Source: Thermovenabulum sp049701175 | Lineage (GTDB): Bacteria; Bacillota; Thermosediminibacteria; Thermosediminibacterales; Thermosediminibacteraceae | Assembly (NCBI RefSeq): GCF_049701175.1 | Contig: NZ_JBNATW010000002.1 | Span: 60,717-124,716 of the forward strand | Length of the DNA stretch: 64,000 nt | Reading direction: 5' to 3' | Shown here: one piece after another, positions 1 to 8,617 of the stretch | Numbering within the stretch: position 1 is the stretch's first letter | How the letters are laid out: each line of letters opens with the position of its first letter | Position numbers and translations under genes: made by a program | The notes under the pieces: model-generated | The model's input: the letters and a program-made list of their open reading frames with translations, nothing else | Told to the model about the DNA's origin: nothing | The model's database searches: none

Positions 1-1
1 A

Positions 2-28
2 AATAATATTGCCCGGGAAAACCCGGGC
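2..28 (-). terminator. Rho-independent terminator after the GlnL-like regulator
   Basis: A perfect 7-bp stem (GCCCGGG / CCCGGGC, positions 11-28) with a four-base loop lies directly after the regulator stop codon. On the minus strand it is followed by an A/T tail containing TTATTT. It ends the two-component transcript. Confidence 0.8.
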
Positions 29-29
29 T

Positions 30-896
30 TCATTCATTCAAAATAAGCAAAAGGCCTTCTAAAAACTTTTTTACATTGACCTTTCCTCTCTCCTTTGACT
101 TACCACGTAAAAAGTCCATTTCCTTTTTAACCTCTTTGTATTCAAATAAGATATTGGCGTACCTGAGGAGCTGTTCATTGTCGTAATTTTCGATGCTCTG
201 CATGGCAAGGGTGCTTAATGCTTTGGATATTGCCCTCCTCATCCTCATTTCTATTGCTTTTAAATCGCTTGATTTTTTAGAACCCATCTTTTCGTAGTAG
301 TCGCTTAAAAACTGATATATCTCCTGCATTCCCAGATTGTTTCTTTTAATAAAATCGTAATTTTCTATAAGTGTCTTTATATCCTCAGCCCCAGTTTCAG
401 CAAGTATACCGATATCGGCTAATATATAATCTATTTTTTTAGTGGAAGGGCATTTCCCCTGTTCAATCTTTTTATTATCTACAATAGCCATGGTCTCTTT
501 TATTTTATCAAGGGTGTTTCTCATTTTTATCAATTCTTCAATCTTTGAAATAACTTTTACCGTTTCTATCACATTTATCGGTTTTTTTATGAAGAATTCT
601 ATTCCGCTTTCGTAGGCCTTGCCTACCATGCTTTTTGTTTCCACCTGGGAAATCATTATAAAATAGGTATTAAGGCCCCTTTCCTTTACTTCTTTGACAA
701 TTTCCACTCCATCTTTCCCTGGAAGCAAAAGGTCAATAAGGACAATATCGGGCTTTAATAGAAGGATTTTCCCAAAAGCCTCATCACCATCTTCCGCTTC
801 CGCTACGACCTCTCCCAAATGGTAATTTTCTACAATACCTGATAATATCCTCCTTACGGCTTTGTCATCATCAACCACCATTATCCTAAATTCCAA
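30..896 (-). CDS. GlnL/YcbB-like response regulator
   Basis: Cytoplasmic response regulator. The first ~120 residues form a receiver domain with the acidic VVDDD pocket and a phospho-acceptor Asp in the segment IVLIDLLLPGKDG. The rest (~145-285) is an all-helical output region resembling the YcbB domain of Bacillus GlnL, not a winged helix, AraC or ANTAR domain. It overlaps the end of the kinase gene, so the pair is translationally coupled. I chose the TTG at 896 because a strong GGGGGGAG lies about 10 bases upstream. A GTG at 905 has almost no spacing to that site. An ATG at 881, overlapping the kinase stop as TAATG, would cut into the first beta strand. In Bacillus the homologous pair controls glutamine use; the target here is unknown. 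Confidence 0.85.
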   Translation of the reverse strand: MEFRIMVVDDDKAVRRILSGIVENYHLGEVVAEAEDGDEAFGKILLLKPDIVLIDLLLPGKDGVEIVKEVKERGLNTYFIMISQVETKSMVGKAYESGIEFFIKKPINVIETVKVISKIEELIKMRNTLDKIKETMAIVDNKKIEQGKCPSTKKIDYILADIGILAETGAEDIKTLIENYDFIKRNNLGMQEIYQFLSDYYEKMGSKKSSDLKAIEMRMRRAISKALSTLAMQSIENYDNEQLLRYANILFEYKEVKKEMDFLRGKSKERGKVNVKKFLEGLLLILNE

Positions 897-2242
897 TATA
901 AACACTCTCCCCCCTGCATTTTCCCAAAATATTTTTCGTCAAAAGGAATTTCTATTATAAAACGGGTACCTTTTCGAGGATATGTTTTTACATTCACCCT
1001 GCCTTCCATTTCTTCTACAAGATTTTTTACATGGGTCAAACCAAGGCCTGTTGAAAGTTCTCCATTTCCCAGCACTTTTGTGGAAAAACCGGGATCGAAT
1101 ATATAAGGCAGGTCCTTTTTATCTATCCCGTATCCGTTATCGGAGACAATAAGATAAATTTTGTTTTTGTTATCATCTAAATTCACTGTCACTTCTATAA
1201 TGCCCGTCTCATTGTCAACCGCATCTAAGGCGTTTGAAATCAAGTTCCCGATAATGGACAAAAAAGCAAAATAGTTTTTAATTATAAAATTTTTATTGTA
1301 CTTTAATTTTAATGAAACCCTCTTATTGTTGGTTTTCATCCACCTTTCGGTATTTATTTTAACCACATCAAAAAGGGAACTTAAAGATATGCCTTCCTTT
1401 TCTTCATCAGGGATTATCTGAGAAAAACCTGAGCTTATCCTGAGGTAGTCCTTTTTTATTTCATGTATTTCCTTCGCAAGGTTTAAAGCCCTTTTTTTTA
1501 TCTTGCTAATTTCTTCTTTCCCAATCTCCTCATGGAGGCTGTTGTATATCTCGTACCCTTCTTTCATCGCGTTCTCTAAATCCTTAGTAGACTTTTTTAA
1601 AAATATAAGTTCTGCTTTAAGCTGTGAAAGCAGATCCAAAAGCTCCGCATACCTTCTCTCGTGTTCTTCTTTTAAAACGATATTTTTATACCTTTCCAAA
1701 AGCCAGTAAAGGGAAAAGGTAATTACAGCCCTTAAAACCCCTACTCCCACCAAAAAGGTAAAAATATCCTGAAAATACTTTAGATTAAGCTCCCTTCTTA
1801 TTAAAAGCTCCACAATGTTCCCCGTTATGTCAGCCAAGCTCATAGCAGCAATAAAGTTGACCGGTAATGTCAAAAGGTCTTTTATCTTTAATAACTTTAA
1901 AAATACGCCATAGGCAAAATAAAACATCATTGCTGGGAAATGGATTTTAACCGCTAACATAAAGGGTATGCTCTTAAATATAAAGCTTAATAACACCCTG
2001 AATATAAATACAGTCAAACCTGCGAAACAAACAAGTAATGTTTCATCTATTTCTTTAAAATAAAGCATTAAAAAGGAGACACCCACAACCCCTATGGTAA
2101 ACCGGAACGCAGTGCCAAAGGGGTAAAAATAAACTTCCCCGAGGATTGCGGTGAGCCAGCCAACTATCAAAAGTTCCTTTTTATACTGCTTAATAGAATT
2201 TATAATTTTTTTATAGCCTTTACGTTGGAACAAATTTTTCAA
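881..2242 (-). CDS. GlnK/YcbA-like membrane sensor histidine kinase
   Basis: Integral-membrane sensor kinase of 453 residues. Residues ~20-185 form several hydrophobic helices, followed by a coiled coil (~190-240). The dimerisation/phospho-acceptor segment has His260 in EIHEIKKDYLRI. The ATPase domain shows the N box around Asn333-Asn337, DNGYGID at 368-374 and TGLGL at 399-403. No periplasmic sensing loop is obvious, so the signal may be read in the membrane. The TTG start has a GGGGG ribosome binding site about 10 bases upstream. The closest recognised relatives are LytS/YcbA kinases paired with YcbB regulators, and the partner follows directly. It lies downstream of the pdu operon terminator, so it is a separate unit. 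Confidence 0.85.
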   Translation of the reverse strand: MKNLFQRKGYKKIINSIKQYKKELLIVGWLTAILGEVYFYPFGTAFRFTIGVVGVSFLMLYFKEIDETLLVCFAGLTVFIFRVLLSFIFKSIPFMLAVKIHFPAMMFYFAYGVFLKLLKIKDLLTLPVNFIAAMSLADITGNIVELLIRRELNLKYFQDIFTFLVGVGVLRAVITFSLYWLLERYKNIVLKEEHERRYAELLDLLSQLKAELIFLKKSTKDLENAMKEGYEIYNSLHEEIGKEEISKIKKRALNLAKEIHEIKKDYLRISSGFSQIIPDEEKEGISLSSLFDVVKINTERWMKTNNKRVSLKLKYNKNFIIKNYFAFLSIIGNLISNALDAVDNETGIIEVTVNLDDNKNKIYLIVSDNGYGIDKKDLPYIFDPGFSTKVLGNGELSTGLGLTHVKNLVEEMEGRVNVKTYPRKGTRFIIEIPFDEKYFGKMQGGECLYWNLG

Positions 2243-2321
2243 CAGTTTTTATCCCCCTATGCACATAATACTGATAGGATTTTTTGCACGCCCTTATTAA
2301 ATTATACTGCAATTTCTATTT

Positions 2322-2357
2322 TTAAAAAATAATAAAAAATACCGGCATTATGCCGGT
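2322..2357 (-). terminator. Terminator of the pdu operon
   Basis: A 7-bp stem ACCGGCA / TGCCGGT with a three-base loop sits at 2341-2357 and is followed on the minus strand by ATTTTTTATTATTTTTT. The first stem base coincides with the end of the pduT stop codon. It closes the 13.7-kb microcompartment operon. Confidence 0.9.
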
Positions 2358-2902
2358 TATACCCATGACTTTAAAAGTTTTTGGTTTACATTACTTATTA
2401 CCGCATGGGATACTAATAAACCTTCTTCTACCGCTTGAATACCACTATTAACTGCGGATTTTACCGCACTTACTTCACCTAAAATAATGACAACGGATTT
2501 TCCACCCATCCCCCTCGCAAGTCTTACTTCAGAAACTACTACATTTCCACCTTTTGCTGCTGCATCTGCGGCTTTAATCGCCGAAGCAACACTAAATGTT
2601 TCTATAAGCCCTAAGGATTGTTTTTCTAAATTTATTTCTGATGTACCGGATAAAGCTGAAAATAATGATTCGTGTGGATTTGGAATTAAAAGTTCATCTA
2701 TTACTCCATCTTTAAACTCTTCTTTGCCCGCTTGCAAAGCATTTTTTACAGCACCAACTTCACCAGTGATTAAAATAACAAATTTTCCAGGGCAAACACT
2801 TGTTGCAGTAATAAGTTCTACAGGTGCTGATTTTAGCATGATATCGGAGGCAACAAGTCCCCTTGTAATTTCTCTGAATTCTAAAAGCCCTAAAGCTTTC
2901 AT
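2357..2902 (-). CDS. pduT: Tandem-BMC shell protein PduT, Fe-S trimer
   Basis: Shell protein made of two BMC domains in tandem (about residues 3-85 and 97-178, each containing a GLLEF or GLIETFSVASAI-type start). PduT homologues form trimers with a central pore that holds a [4Fe-4S] cluster ligated by one Cys per subunit. The sequence SVCPGKFVI near residue 38 supplies the matching Cys. The start has a strong AAGGAGG eight bases upstream. It is the last gene of the operon, just after pduS. In the Salmonella system PduS and PduT are thought to move electrons across the shell for cobalamin reduction, and the same role is inferred here. Confidence 0.93.
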   Translation of the reverse strand: MKALGLLEFREITRGLVASDIMLKSAPVELITATSVCPGKFVILITGEVGAVKNALQAGKEEFKDGVIDELLIPNPHESLFSALSGTSEINLEKQSLGLIETFSVASAIKAADAAAKGGNVVVSEVRLARGMGGKSVVIILGEVSAVKSAVNSGIQAVEEGLLVSHAVISNVNQKLLKSWV

Positions 2903-2917
2903 ATATTAATTTCCTCC

Positions 2918-4243
2918 TTATTCACTTTTAATTACTATAGAGGTTTCGTCTATTTTTACTACAGTGCCATCGATACTGGCATGAATATTTGCACCAAGCT
3001 GCCCCTCTTGAACTTTAGCAATGACATCATTTTTATTTACTCTATCCCCTAATTTTACTACAGGTGTTGCGGGGCTTCCTGCATGTTGTTTTAATAATAA
3101 TTTAACTTCCCTTATTTTTATTTTTATATCAGTATAATCCACATGTTGATAATAATCCGATAAACCTAACCGTATAAGTAGTTTTTTGGCTGAAAATTTT
3201 CTACTTTCCCTTTCGGGTCTTTCTACTTCAACTGATGTTTTATTATACCTTACTTTTTTCTCTGAAAGTATTTTCTTGATAGTTGCATTTATACTCCTTG
3301 GACTTAGCCCCATTGGACATGTTACTTCACAAAGTCCACATTCTGAGCACAGCAAAGAATTTGTCACAGATTCTGCATCCATAAGTCCAAAAGAAACAGT
3401 GCGCATTATTTTATGGGGTTCCAGTTTATGGCCCAATAAGTATCTTGGGCACAAGTCAGTACATATCCTGCACTGGCAACAAGCGGTTCTTGCTCTTTTC
3501 AGCTGTACATCTATTTTAATTCTTCTTGAATTGTAAGGTAGGGTATTAACGGGTACAACCAGAAGGGCTGATGTTGTTTTTGTTACTATATCATCAAGCC
3601 CTACTTCTTTCCCCATCATCGGGCCGCCGTCTATCAATACAAAATCCTTTGTTATAGGCCCTCCCGATAAATCGAGAAGTTCATTAAACTTCATTCCTAT
3701 AGGTACTTTTAATGCCATAGGGTATTTAACTGCTCCACCTACGGTAACAAATTTTTCAGTTACAGGTAATTTATCATAGTAAGCTTTTTTAATGTTAAAT
3801 AGAGTTTCCACGTTGTGAACAACAACTCCTACATCTAAGGGTATACCAGCCATCGGAATTTTTTTCCCTAAAACTTCATTCACGATTACATGTTCATCCC
3901 CTGCAGGATAAAAATCGCTTAACTCAAAAATTTCCATATTATCGTAGTTTTTGATTTTATCCAAAAGCACTTTTCTACAATCTTCATACTTCTTTTTTAA
4001 TGCAATTACCCCTTTTTTTGCTCCAGTAGCTTGCATTGCCAATTGTAAACCTTTTAATACTTCATCAGCATACGTCAAAATTAATGCCTGGTTTGTAAAA
4101 AGCATGGGTTCGCATTCAGCAAAATTAGCAATTACCACATCACATTTACTGTTTAATTTAATATGGGCAGGGAAGCCTGCGCCCCCCGCCCCTACAACTC
4201 CAGCATTTTTTACCTGTTCAATTATTTCATTATTATTAATCAT
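2918..4243 (-). CDS. pduS: PduS cobalamin reductase (RnfC-like)
   Basis: 441-residue RnfC/NuoF-like flavin and iron-sulfur protein. The N-terminal Rossmann-like region carries GAGGAGFPAHIK (~residues 17-28). A SLBB-type middle region follows, then two ferredoxin-type cysteine clusters, CCQCRICTDLCP and CSECGLCEVTCP (~255-310). A C-terminal barrel-like domain (~375-441) follows. In characterised pdu systems PduS reduces cob(III)alamin so that PduO can adenosylate it. It sits directly upstream of pduT with 15 bases between, consistent with a PduS-PduT electron conduit. Length and cluster layout match the family. Confidence 0.93.
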   Translation of the reverse strand: MINNNEIIEQVKNAGVVGAGGAGFPAHIKLNSKCDVVIANFAECEPMLFTNQALILTYADEVLKGLQLAMQATGAKKGVIALKKKYEDCRKVLLDKIKNYDNMEIFELSDFYPAGDEHVIVNEVLGKKIPMAGIPLDVGVVVHNVETLFNIKKAYYDKLPVTEKFVTVGGAVKYPMALKVPIGMKFNELLDLSGGPITKDFVLIDGGPMMGKEVGLDDIVTKTTSALLVVPVNTLPYNSRRIKIDVQLKRARTACCQCRICTDLCPRYLLGHKLEPHKIMRTVSFGLMDAESVTNSLLCSECGLCEVTCPMGLSPRSINATIKKILSEKKVRYNKTSVEVERPERESRKFSAKKLLIRLGLSDYYQHVDYTDIKIKIREVKLLLKQHAGSPATPVVKLGDRVNKNDVIAKVQEGQLGANIHASIDGTVVKIDETSIVIKSE

Positions 4244-4263
4244 TTTCCATCAATCCCTTTTAT

Positions 4264-5655
4264 TTAGATGATTCTAAAAGCATCTACCAATACGCATCTT
4301 CTTTGCCTTGTAAAGTTCTTCGCAGATGTAAGTCCTTCACCGGTGGGCCCTGCTATAGTAAAGGTTGTATAACCTTCTCCGCCTGAACCTATACCCGCAT
4401 AGGAAGGTGCATTTTTCACAAAAATGGTTGTCTGAATGGCTCTTGCAAAATTTGTCATATTATCAATATTCTTTGAATGCATTATAGCAGTATGCCTGTT
4501 TCCTCCCTCTGCTCTAACCGCAAGTTCTATGGCTTCTTCTACATTTGGAACCCTGACAAAAGGCAGTACCGGTATTAATTGTTCATGATGCACAAGTGGA
4601 TGTTCCGGATCAACGGGCATTACAGCAAGCCTTACATCATTTCCTACTTCTATTCCTATTTGTTTTAATATATAAGATGCATCTTTGCCAATGAGATCTT
4701 TATTAACGGTGCAATTTTCGTCAAAAATTAGATTGGTCATTTTATCTATATCTTTACCTCTTAATATATAAGCCCCTTCCCTTGCTAACCTTTCTAAAAG
4801 CCTGTCAGCAATGGATTCTACTGCTATCAATTCTTTCTCAGCAATGCACGGAAGGTTATTATCAAAACTTGCCCCACATAAAATGTCATGGGCTGCTTTT
4901 ATAATATCTGCCGTTTCATCAACAACAACCGGTGGGTTACCCGCCCCTGCACCTATTACCTTTTTGCCTGACTTTAATGCCTCGTATACAACAGCTTTTC
5001 CTCCGGTTACGCAAATAAGATTGATCTTTGGATGAGACATTAATGCTTTAGCAGTATCAATTGTAGGCTCTGCAACTGCAGTTACTAAATTCTTTGGCCC
5101 TCCCGCCTTCATTATCGCCTCGTTTATAATTTCTACTGCTTTACTTGAACATATTTTAGCAGAAGGATGTGGGTTGAATACTACAGCATTGCCCGCTGCG
5201 AGCATACTTATTGAATTATTAATTATTGTTGCAGTAGGATTTGTGACCGGTGTTATTGAGCCTATAACTCCTATTGGAGCCATTTCAACAAGAGTTAAAC
5301 CGTGATCTCCAGTCCAACAAAAAGGTTTTAAATCTTCTGTACCCGGGGTCTTTTTAGCTGCTAAAATATTTTTGACAATTTTATCTTCAACACGGCCCCT
5401 ACCCGTCTCTTTTACTGCCAATTCTGCTAAAAACCTCGCGTTATTCATGCAGGCTTCCCTTATAGCCTGAATTATTTCTTCCCTTTTTTCCAAATCTAAT
5501 ATCGCAAACTTCTTTTGAGCCCTCGACGCTGCTTCTACAGCATCATCCAAATTGTTAAATATTCCGTATTCCTCTTTTGAATTATCCCTACTACTCAAAT
5601 TTAATTCTTCAATTATCCTTTTAGCAATTGTTGCAACAATTTTTTCATCTATCAT
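4264..5655 (-). CDS. pduP: CoA-acylating aldehyde dehydrogenase PduP
   Basis: 463-residue aldehyde dehydrogenase-fold enzyme that converts propionaldehyde (or 3-hydroxypropionaldehyde or acetaldehyde) plus CoA and NAD to the acyl-CoA inside the microcompartment. The catalytic Cys lies in DNNLPCIAEKE (~residue 275). Glycine-rich NAD-site loops (GSITPVTNPT, CVTGGKAVV) are present. The N-terminal ~20 residues (IDEKIVATIAKRIIEELNL) form an amphipathic helix separated by a polar linker, the usual encapsulation tag. The start has AAGGAGG upstream. EutE is a close relative, but the pdu context decides the name. Confidence 0.94.
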   Translation of the reverse strand: MIDEKIVATIAKRIIEELNLSSRDNSKEEYGIFNNLDDAVEAASRAQKKFAILDLEKREEIIQAIREACMNNARFLAELAVKETGRGRVEDKIVKNILAAKKTPGTEDLKPFCWTGDHGLTLVEMAPIGVIGSITPVTNPTATIINNSISMLAAGNAVVFNPHPSAKICSSKAVEIINEAIMKAGGPKNLVTAVAEPTIDTAKALMSHPKINLICVTGGKAVVYEALKSGKKVIGAGAGNPPVVVDETADIIKAAHDILCGASFDNNLPCIAEKELIAVESIADRLLERLAREGAYILRGKDIDKMTNLIFDENCTVNKDLIGKDASYILKQIGIEVGNDVRLAVMPVDPEHPLVHHEQLIPVLPFVRVPNVEEAIELAVRAEGGNRHTAIMHSKNIDNMTNFARAIQTTIFVKNAPSYAGIGSGGEGYTTFTIAGPTGEGLTSAKNFTRQRRCVLVDAFRII

Positions 5656-5674
5656 TAAAATTACCTCCTTAAAA

Positions 5675-6664
5675 CTAAATTACTGAAATTCCAGCTTTTG
5701 CAACAATTTCATCTTCATTTACCGTGCCGCCGCTTACGCCAATTGCGCCAATCACCTTTTCATTTTTAATAATAGGAATTCCGCCCCCGAAAGTAATAAT
5801 TCTTCCATTGCAAGCATTATTTATCCCAAATAATTCTCCTTCCGGCCGGGCAAGTTCTGAAAGCTTTGATGTTTCCATTTTTAGCATCACTGCTGTAAAT
5901 GCCTTGTTAATAGCAATTTCTATGCTTGCAAGCAATGCTTCATCCATTCTATGAAAAGCCAATAAATTACCTCCTGAATCTACAACAGCAATACACATGG
6001 GCTTATTTATTTCTTTTGCTTTTTCTTCAGCCTTTTTCAAAATCTTTAAAGCTAAGTTTAAATCTAAATTTACAGCGATTTCTTTTTGTTCCATAGCATT
6101 TAAAACCTCACATGATATTTTCTTTTTAATTTCTTCCAAAGATTTTTTTATTACTTCTTCTTTTTCTTCATAGAGGGAAAGAGTAAATAGAAAATCAGAC
6201 AACCTGTTCAAATATTTTATGACTTCAGCCCTTATATTTTCTTCTTCTGATAATCTCACAACATGCCTTTCTGCCCTTCTTACAACAGTTCTTGCAATAT
6301 GCAAAGAAGCTGAAGAGGAATAAGGTCCTGGTATTACAAAATCCTTTTTAAACTCAATTTCCTCCATTAAATCATCTATTTTCTCTTCCAGCCATTTTAT
6401 ATCATCTTCAGTAATCTTTTCTTTTAAAATCCTTTCCGGTTCAGTACAGGCAAGTTCTGCACCTAATTTAAATAGTTCTTTCTCAATCTTTAAAAGGAAC
6501 TCTTTTGCCTTTTGTGTATTTACATTTGCACGGGCAAAAGCAATTAATGCCAAAACTTCATCTATTGTCCCGTAAGCCTCTACCCTTATATCGTACTTTT
6601 TTACCCTCTTCCCTCCGAGGAGACTTGTTTCCCCTTTATCTCCTTTTTTCGTATAAATTTTCAT
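5675..6664 (-). CDS. pduO: PduO: ATP:cob(I)alamin adenosyltransferase fused to a GlcG/HbpS domain
   Basis: Two domains. Residues 1-~185 are a PduO-type adenosyltransferase, with the ATP-binding start KIYTKKGDKGETSLLGGKRV, EAYGTIDEVLALI and the arginine-rich helix TVVRRAERHVVRL; this part makes adenosylcobalamin for the diol dehydratase. Residues ~190-329 are a GlcG/HbpS-like (DUF336) domain ending FGGGIPIIKNEKVIGAIGVSGG, which binds haem in Salmonella PduO. The fusion is the normal long PduO form. It lies between pduN and pduP. The ATG has GAGGGG upstream. Confidence 0.93.
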   Translation of the reverse strand: MKIYTKKGDKGETSLLGGKRVKKYDIRVEAYGTIDEVLALIAFARANVNTQKAKEFLLKIEKELFKLGAELACTEPERILKEKITEDDIKWLEEKIDDLMEEIEFKKDFVIPGPYSSSASLHIARTVVRRAERHVVRLSEEENIRAEVIKYLNRLSDFLFTLSLYEEKEEVIKKSLEEIKKKISCEVLNAMEQKEIAVNLDLNLALKILKKAEEKAKEINKPMCIAVVDSGGNLLAFHRMDEALLASIEIAINKAFTAVMLKMETSKLSELARPEGELFGINNACNGRIITFGGGIPIIKNEKVIGAIGVSGGTVNEDEIVAKAGISVI

Positions 6665-6680
6665 GAACTACCCCTCTTTT

Positions 6681-6962
6681 TCAATATATTTCGATTTCAT
6701 CAATAATCCCAATAACCGCAGCATCTACAGGGGCATTTGCATCATTCATAATTTTTGTAGCCGTACTTCCCGTCACTAAAAGAACCGTTTCCCCAATTCC
6801 TGCTCCTACGCTGTCAACAGCTACAAGGAATTTTTCTTCTTCTATTAATTTGCCATCCTCATTTTTCTTATTAATCGGTTTAACCACCAAAAGTTTTGCT
6901 CCGATAAGCCCTTCATTTTTTTTTGTAGCGACTACATTACCTACTACCTTTGCAATTATCAC
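6681..6962 (-). CDS. pduN: Pentameric vertex protein PduN (EutN/CcmL family)
   Basis: 93-residue protein of the CcmL/EutN/PduN family, which forms pentamers that cap the vertices of microcompartment shells. The family start IIAKVVGNVVATKK, the hydrophobic core LLVVKPI and the segment VAVDSVGAGIGETVLLVTGS are clear. The GTG start has GAGGTGG upstream. It is the only vertex-type gene in the operon. Confidence 0.94.
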   Translation of the reverse strand: MIIAKVVGNVVATKKNEGLIGAKLLVVKPINKKNEDGKLIEEEKFLVAVDSVGAGIGETVLLVTGSTATKIMNDANAPVDAAVIGIIDEIEIY

Positions 6963-6971
6963 TTTACCACC

Positions 6972-7748
6972 TCAGTCTCTATAAATTTTTAAAGAATTTT
7001 CCCTTATGTAATCCACTGCAAGAGGAGTAATTACTGCATTTTTAGGAATATGTATTTCATCGTATATCCCTTTATATATGGTAAGGTCTTCTTTTGTAAT
7101 TATATTTCTCTCTATATATACCTTTTTTATGGGGTTATATTCTGATTTTTCATTCTTTATTTGGCTTCCAAAAAGAGTATTTAAAATTTTATATTTTATT
7201 TCAGAGGCTTCACACAAAATTACTCCATATTTCTCTATTTTAGTTAAAATTTCACTATAAGCTTCTCTTAATCCCTTTCCCATCCAAATAAATCCCATAT
7301 CCTGCCAGGGTTTTAAACACGGATCTGCAGCATCTTTAGTAGCAATGACCGGAATTCCAAGCATCAGCGCATCAATAATTATCTGAGTAGTTAAATTATC
7401 TAAAAAAAGATTTGCAACTTTTGATGCGGTATTTCTTGAAAGCACCGCAACGATTACAGCTTTAAATTCCTTTAAAAATTCCTTTACATTAATTTCTTCT
7501 TCTCCATCAACAATTACCTTTTCCGCCTCTAATTCTTTAGAAATTTTATCAACGTCATGTATTTTTGCAGCACTTTTAGTAAACAATAGGGAATATGTAA
7601 AATCATGTTCTTTTTTAAGGCTTATTAATTCTCTTATTGAAACATCTAAATTTACCTTTCCACCTGTTACAACTACCAGAATTTTTCTTTTATAATATTT
7701 CTTTAAAACTTCAATAACAATTTCCCTTATTTTTTCTTCCAAGCCCAT
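6972..7748 (-). CDS. Microcompartment-associated flavoprotein with a PduM-like C-terminus
   Basis: About 258 residues. The N-terminal helix GLEEKIREIVIEVLKKYYK resembles an encapsulation tag. It leads into a flavoprotein-like alpha/beta domain (~20-180: ILVVVTGGKVNLD, VIVAVLSRNTASKVA, DALMLGIPVIATKDAADP) of the phosphopantothenoylcysteine decarboxylase type. The C-terminal ~45 residues (IPKNAVITPLAVDYIRENSL) match the tail of PduM and of some cobalamin adenosyltransferases of microcompartments. The ATG at 7748 is preferred over 7757 because AAAGGGGG then sits nine bases upstream. Role unproven: it could act in flavin or cofactor handling, or in enzyme-shell assembly like PduM. Confidence 0.7.
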   Translation of the reverse strand: MGLEEKIREIVIEVLKKYYKRKILVVVTGGKVNLDVSIRELISLKKEHDFTYSLLFTKSAAKIHDVDKISKELEAEKVIVDGEEEINVKEFLKEFKAVIVAVLSRNTASKVANLFLDNLTTQIIIDALMLGIPVIATKDAADPCLKPWQDMGFIWMGKGLREAYSEILTKIEKYGVILCEASEIKYKILNTLFGSQIKNEKSEYNPIKKVYIERNIITKEDLTIYKGIYDEIHIPKNAVITPLAVDYIRENSLKIYRD

Positions 7749-7763
7749 AAAAATCATCCCCCT

Positions 7764-8579
7764 TTAAGGGCAAGAAAGAGCTATTCCTAAAGGAGTAATG
7801 AAAAGCGGATATTTTGGAACTACGGCTTTTATGCCAAGGGTATTTTCTACAACATCTTTTAAACCGTAAAGAGCGCTTGCACCCCCAACGAGATAAATCG
7901 TTTCCACATTGAAACCTTTTATATGTCTTCTTATAATATCCGTTACCTTTTCCATCGTAGGTTTCAATATAGGAAAAAGCTTTTTTTGATTTTTTCCCTC
8001 TAATTTCATGGTTTCTGCTTCATCAAAAGTAATATTAAAGTGTCCTGATAACACCAAAGTAAAATGAGTACCTCCTGTAGGTTCATCCGCTGTATAGATT
8101 ACCTTCCCCTCTTTCAACACAGATATACCCGTAGTTCCACCGCCGATATCAACAACCGCCCCATCTGAAATCCCGAGAACCTTTGATGCAGCCGTTGGTT
8201 CATCGACAATATTTAATACTTCTAATCCTGCTGATTCAACTACATACATAGTTGCTTTTGAATCAGCTATACCAGTTCCGGGAGGTACTGCACAGGCACC
8301 ACTTAAAAGTTCGGTCCCTAATTCTTCATTTAATTCCTCTATCATTTTTGCCACTATATTTCTTGCCCCAATAAAGTCCACAACGAGCCCGTCTTTTACT
8401 ACTTGAGCTCTTTGCATTTTCCCGGCAACAGGCTCTCCTCCTTCATCGACAACAGCAACAACTATATTTGCTGTCCCTAAATCAACACCTACTCTGTATT
8501 TTGCAGCCTTTTTTAGTGGCCTTGAGTTTACACAGGAAGCAAACATTTCACATAACTTTTCGCCGTATAGATTATTCAT
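7764..8579 (-). CDS. EutJ-like actin/Hsp70-fold ATPase
   Basis: About 271 residues of the ASKHA (actin/Hsp70) fold, closest to EutJ of ethanolamine compartments. Phosphate-1 motif GVDLGTANIVVAVVD lies at ~residues 30-44, the phosphate-2 segment VVDIGGGTTGISVL near 165 and the adenosine motif YLVGGASALYGL near 235. In EutJ systems it is regarded as a chaperone or reactivation-like factor. I start it at 8579, where AAGGAG lies seven bases upstream. It lies between pduL and the flavoprotein gene. The substrate is unknown. Confidence 0.85.
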   Translation of the reverse strand: MNNLYGEKLCEMFASCVNSRPLKKAAKYRVGVDLGTANIVVAVVDEGGEPVAGKMQRAQVVKDGLVVDFIGARNIVAKMIEELNEELGTELLSGACAVPPGTGIADSKATMYVVESAGLEVLNIVDEPTAASKVLGISDGAVVDIGGGTTGISVLKEGKVIYTADEPTGGTHFTLVLSGHFNITFDEAETMKLEGKNQKKLFPILKPTMEKVTDIIRRHIKGFNVETIYLVGGASALYGLKDVVENTLGIKAVVPKYPLFITPLGIALSCP

Positions 8580-8617
8580 AAAATTCTCCTTCCGTCTTTT
8601 GAGGAAAGCGTGAAAAA

